Assembly: GCF_003121625.1 (NCBI RefSeq)
Contig: NZ_QDDJ01000009.1
Location: forward strand, 1 to 64,000
DNA: 64,000 bases
Reading direction: 5' to 3'
DNA from: Ornithinimicrobium cavernae
Lineage (GTDB): Bacteria; Actinomycetota; Actinomycetes; Actinomycetales; Dermatophilaceae
This document shows positions 63,013 to 64,000 of this stretch, one piece after another. The notes under the pieces are model-generated. The model searched no databases and was not told where the DNA came from. It was given only the letters and a program-made list of their open reading frames with translations. The position numbers were made by a program, and so were the translations under genes. How positions within the stretch are numbered: position 1 is the stretch's first letter; every line of letters begins with the position of its first letter.

Positions 63013-64000
63013 CGATCCACGCGACCGAGGACTACGAGCCCACCCGGAAGTTCGGATGGCGCGAGGTCCTGCAGTCGGTGGTCGGCCTGACCATCGCCAC
63101 CCTGCTCCTGATCTTCGTGCTCCCGCGGGTGGCCGACTCCTCCTGGCCGGACATCCTGCGCCAGATGGCCCTGGTCGGCGGGTGGGTCGCGGTCCTGATG
63201 GTCGTGCTGAAGCTCATCGGGTTGTACTCCTACACCTTCACCCTCACCGGGTCGCTCCCCGGCCTCAGTCACCGCCGAGCTCTGCTCGTCAACGCCTCGG
63301 GGTCGATGATCAGCAACATCATGCCCATGGGTGGCGCGGTCGCCGTGGCGATCACCTATGTGATGTGCCGGTCGTGGGGGTTCATGCGCCGCAACATCTC
63401 CACGTCACTGGTGGTCACCGGGGTCTGGAACATCATGGCGCGCCTGGCACTGCCGGTGATCGCCATCCTGGTCGTCATCATCGGCCCGATGGACACCCCG
63501 GCACCGGTCATCCTCGGCTCGGTCATCGCCGTGGTCGCGCTGCTGATGGTGCTCGCGTTCTTCCTCGCGGTGATCTACAGCGACAAGGCCTCGCACCTGG
63601 TCGGGCACAGCCTGGGGTGGGTCGCCAAGCCCTTCTCCAAGCGGCTGCGCGCGGGGGCCAACCTCGACTCGCTCATCCAGGACCAGCGCGGCCGCTGGGG
63701 CAACGTCGCGAGCAGCAACGGCTGGAAGATGAGCCTTGGCCTGGCCGGCATGCTCGGCATCTTCTTCGTCCTGTACCTCGTCGCGTGCCACACCGTCGGC
63801 GTCGAGCTGCCGATCGCGCACATCTTCGCGGCCTACGCCATCCGCCAGCTGCTCACCGTGGTGGCCATCACCCCGGGCGGCCTCGGCATCACCGAGGCCG
63901 GCACTGCGGCGGTCCTCATCGCCTTCGGTGCCGACCCGACGGCCGCCGCGGCGGCAGCCCTGCTGTATGCCGTGGTGACCCACCTCCTGGACGTGCCCCT
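63009..64000 (+). CDS. Lysylphosphatidylglycerol synthase-type transmembrane protein (UPF0104/YbhN family), truncated at the window edge
   Basis: 330 residues are present and the frame is open at 64000. Multiple helices begin at VVGLTIATLLLIFVL; TITPGGLGITEAGTAAVLIAFG near the end is the family signature (GG-x-G-x-x-E-A). Such proteins flip aminoacyl- or glycolipids across the membrane. It lies near the PimB'-like glycosyltransferase, suggesting lipid-linked glycan transport. It lacks the usual LPG synthase C-terminal catalytic domain in what is visible. Confidence 0.85.
   Translation, partial: MTIHATEDYEPTRKFGWREVLQSVVGLTIATLLLIFVLPRVADSSWPDILRQMALVGGWVAVLMVVLKLIGLYSYTFTLTGSLPGLSHRRALLVNASGSMISNIMPMGGAVAVAITYVMCRSWGFMRRNISTSLVVTGVWNIMARLALPVIAILVVIIGPMDTPAPVILGSVIAVVALLMVLAFFLAVIYSDKASHLVGHSLGWVAKPFSKRLRAGANLDSLIQDQRGRWGNVASSNGWKMSLGLAGMLGIFFVLYLVACHTVGVELPIAHIFAAYAIRQLLTVVAITPGGLGITEAGTAAVLIAFGADPTAAAAAALLYAVVTHLLDVP

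Overview
The window is high-GC (about 70% by eye), densely coded DNA from an actinobacterium. Many start codons are GTG, neighbouring genes often overlap by four bases (GTGA or ATGA), and several promoters place the start codon 6-8 nt after a TAnnnT -10 box. The gene content agrees: a mycothiol-dependent (MDMPI) family protein, DUF3017 next to folD, PerM/DUF6350 between sucCD and purN, and PimB'/MgtA-like mannosyltransferases. A member of the Micrococcales (Intrasporangiaceae/Ornithinimicrobium-like) is a plausible guess, but only inference. No tRNA, rRNA, CRISPR array, insertion sequence or prophage was seen. No gap between genes exceeds 300 bases; the largest are 20833-21112, 45388-45625, 52497-52719 and 62794-63008.

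Layout. 1-5056: the 3' end of an aldehyde dehydrogenase with odd codon use, two coupled acyltransferase genes (one fused to a PIG-L deacetylase), and an ABC-F protein preceded by a possible leader peptide and coupled to a GNAT. 5102-12833: a LacI-controlled ribose-type ABC transporter operon with phosphotriesterase-like hydrolase, glutamine-amidotransferase-like protein, nucleoside hydrolase and ribokinase. 12932-20832: a sortase and a 2322-residue repeat-rich surface protein carrying a VWA domain and an LIPTG sorting signal. 21113-31768: nucleoside salvage, with thymidine phosphorylase, cytidine deaminase, a BMP-type nucleoside ABC transporter and an M20 amidohydrolase, interrupted by a MarR/NADP-oxidoreductase pair and an unknown gene. 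31852-37165: large subunit of a split methylmalonyl-CoA mutase behind a cyclase-like/ATPase/TPR protein and a cNMP-binding protein.

37246-44073: a small repeat protein, pyrD, GDP-mannose synthesis (manC) with an MgtA-like mannosyltransferase, a 2H phosphoesterase, an S10 peptidase and an MDMPI-family protein. 44167-59134: the conserved actinobacterial core block (icd, mdh, DUF3017, folD, a DMT transporter, purH, purN, perM, sucD, sucC, the B12-binding mutase subunit, an M23 peptidase, pcrA). 59212-64000: a GNAT with two small membrane proteins, another membrane protein, a Nudix hydrolase, a PimB'-like glycosyltransferase and a truncated lipid flippase-like gene.

Two themes link the genes. 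The first is nucleoside and ribose scavenging: two different ABC importers, nucleoside hydrolase, ribokinase, cytidine deaminase and thymidine phosphorylase lie within about 26 kb, next to de novo purine and pyrimidine genes. The second is the cell envelope: a sortase with its cognate surface protein, GDP-mannose and mannosyltransferases, an M23 peptidase and a flippase-like protein. Promoters, operators, hairpins and leader peptides are read by eye; none was computed.
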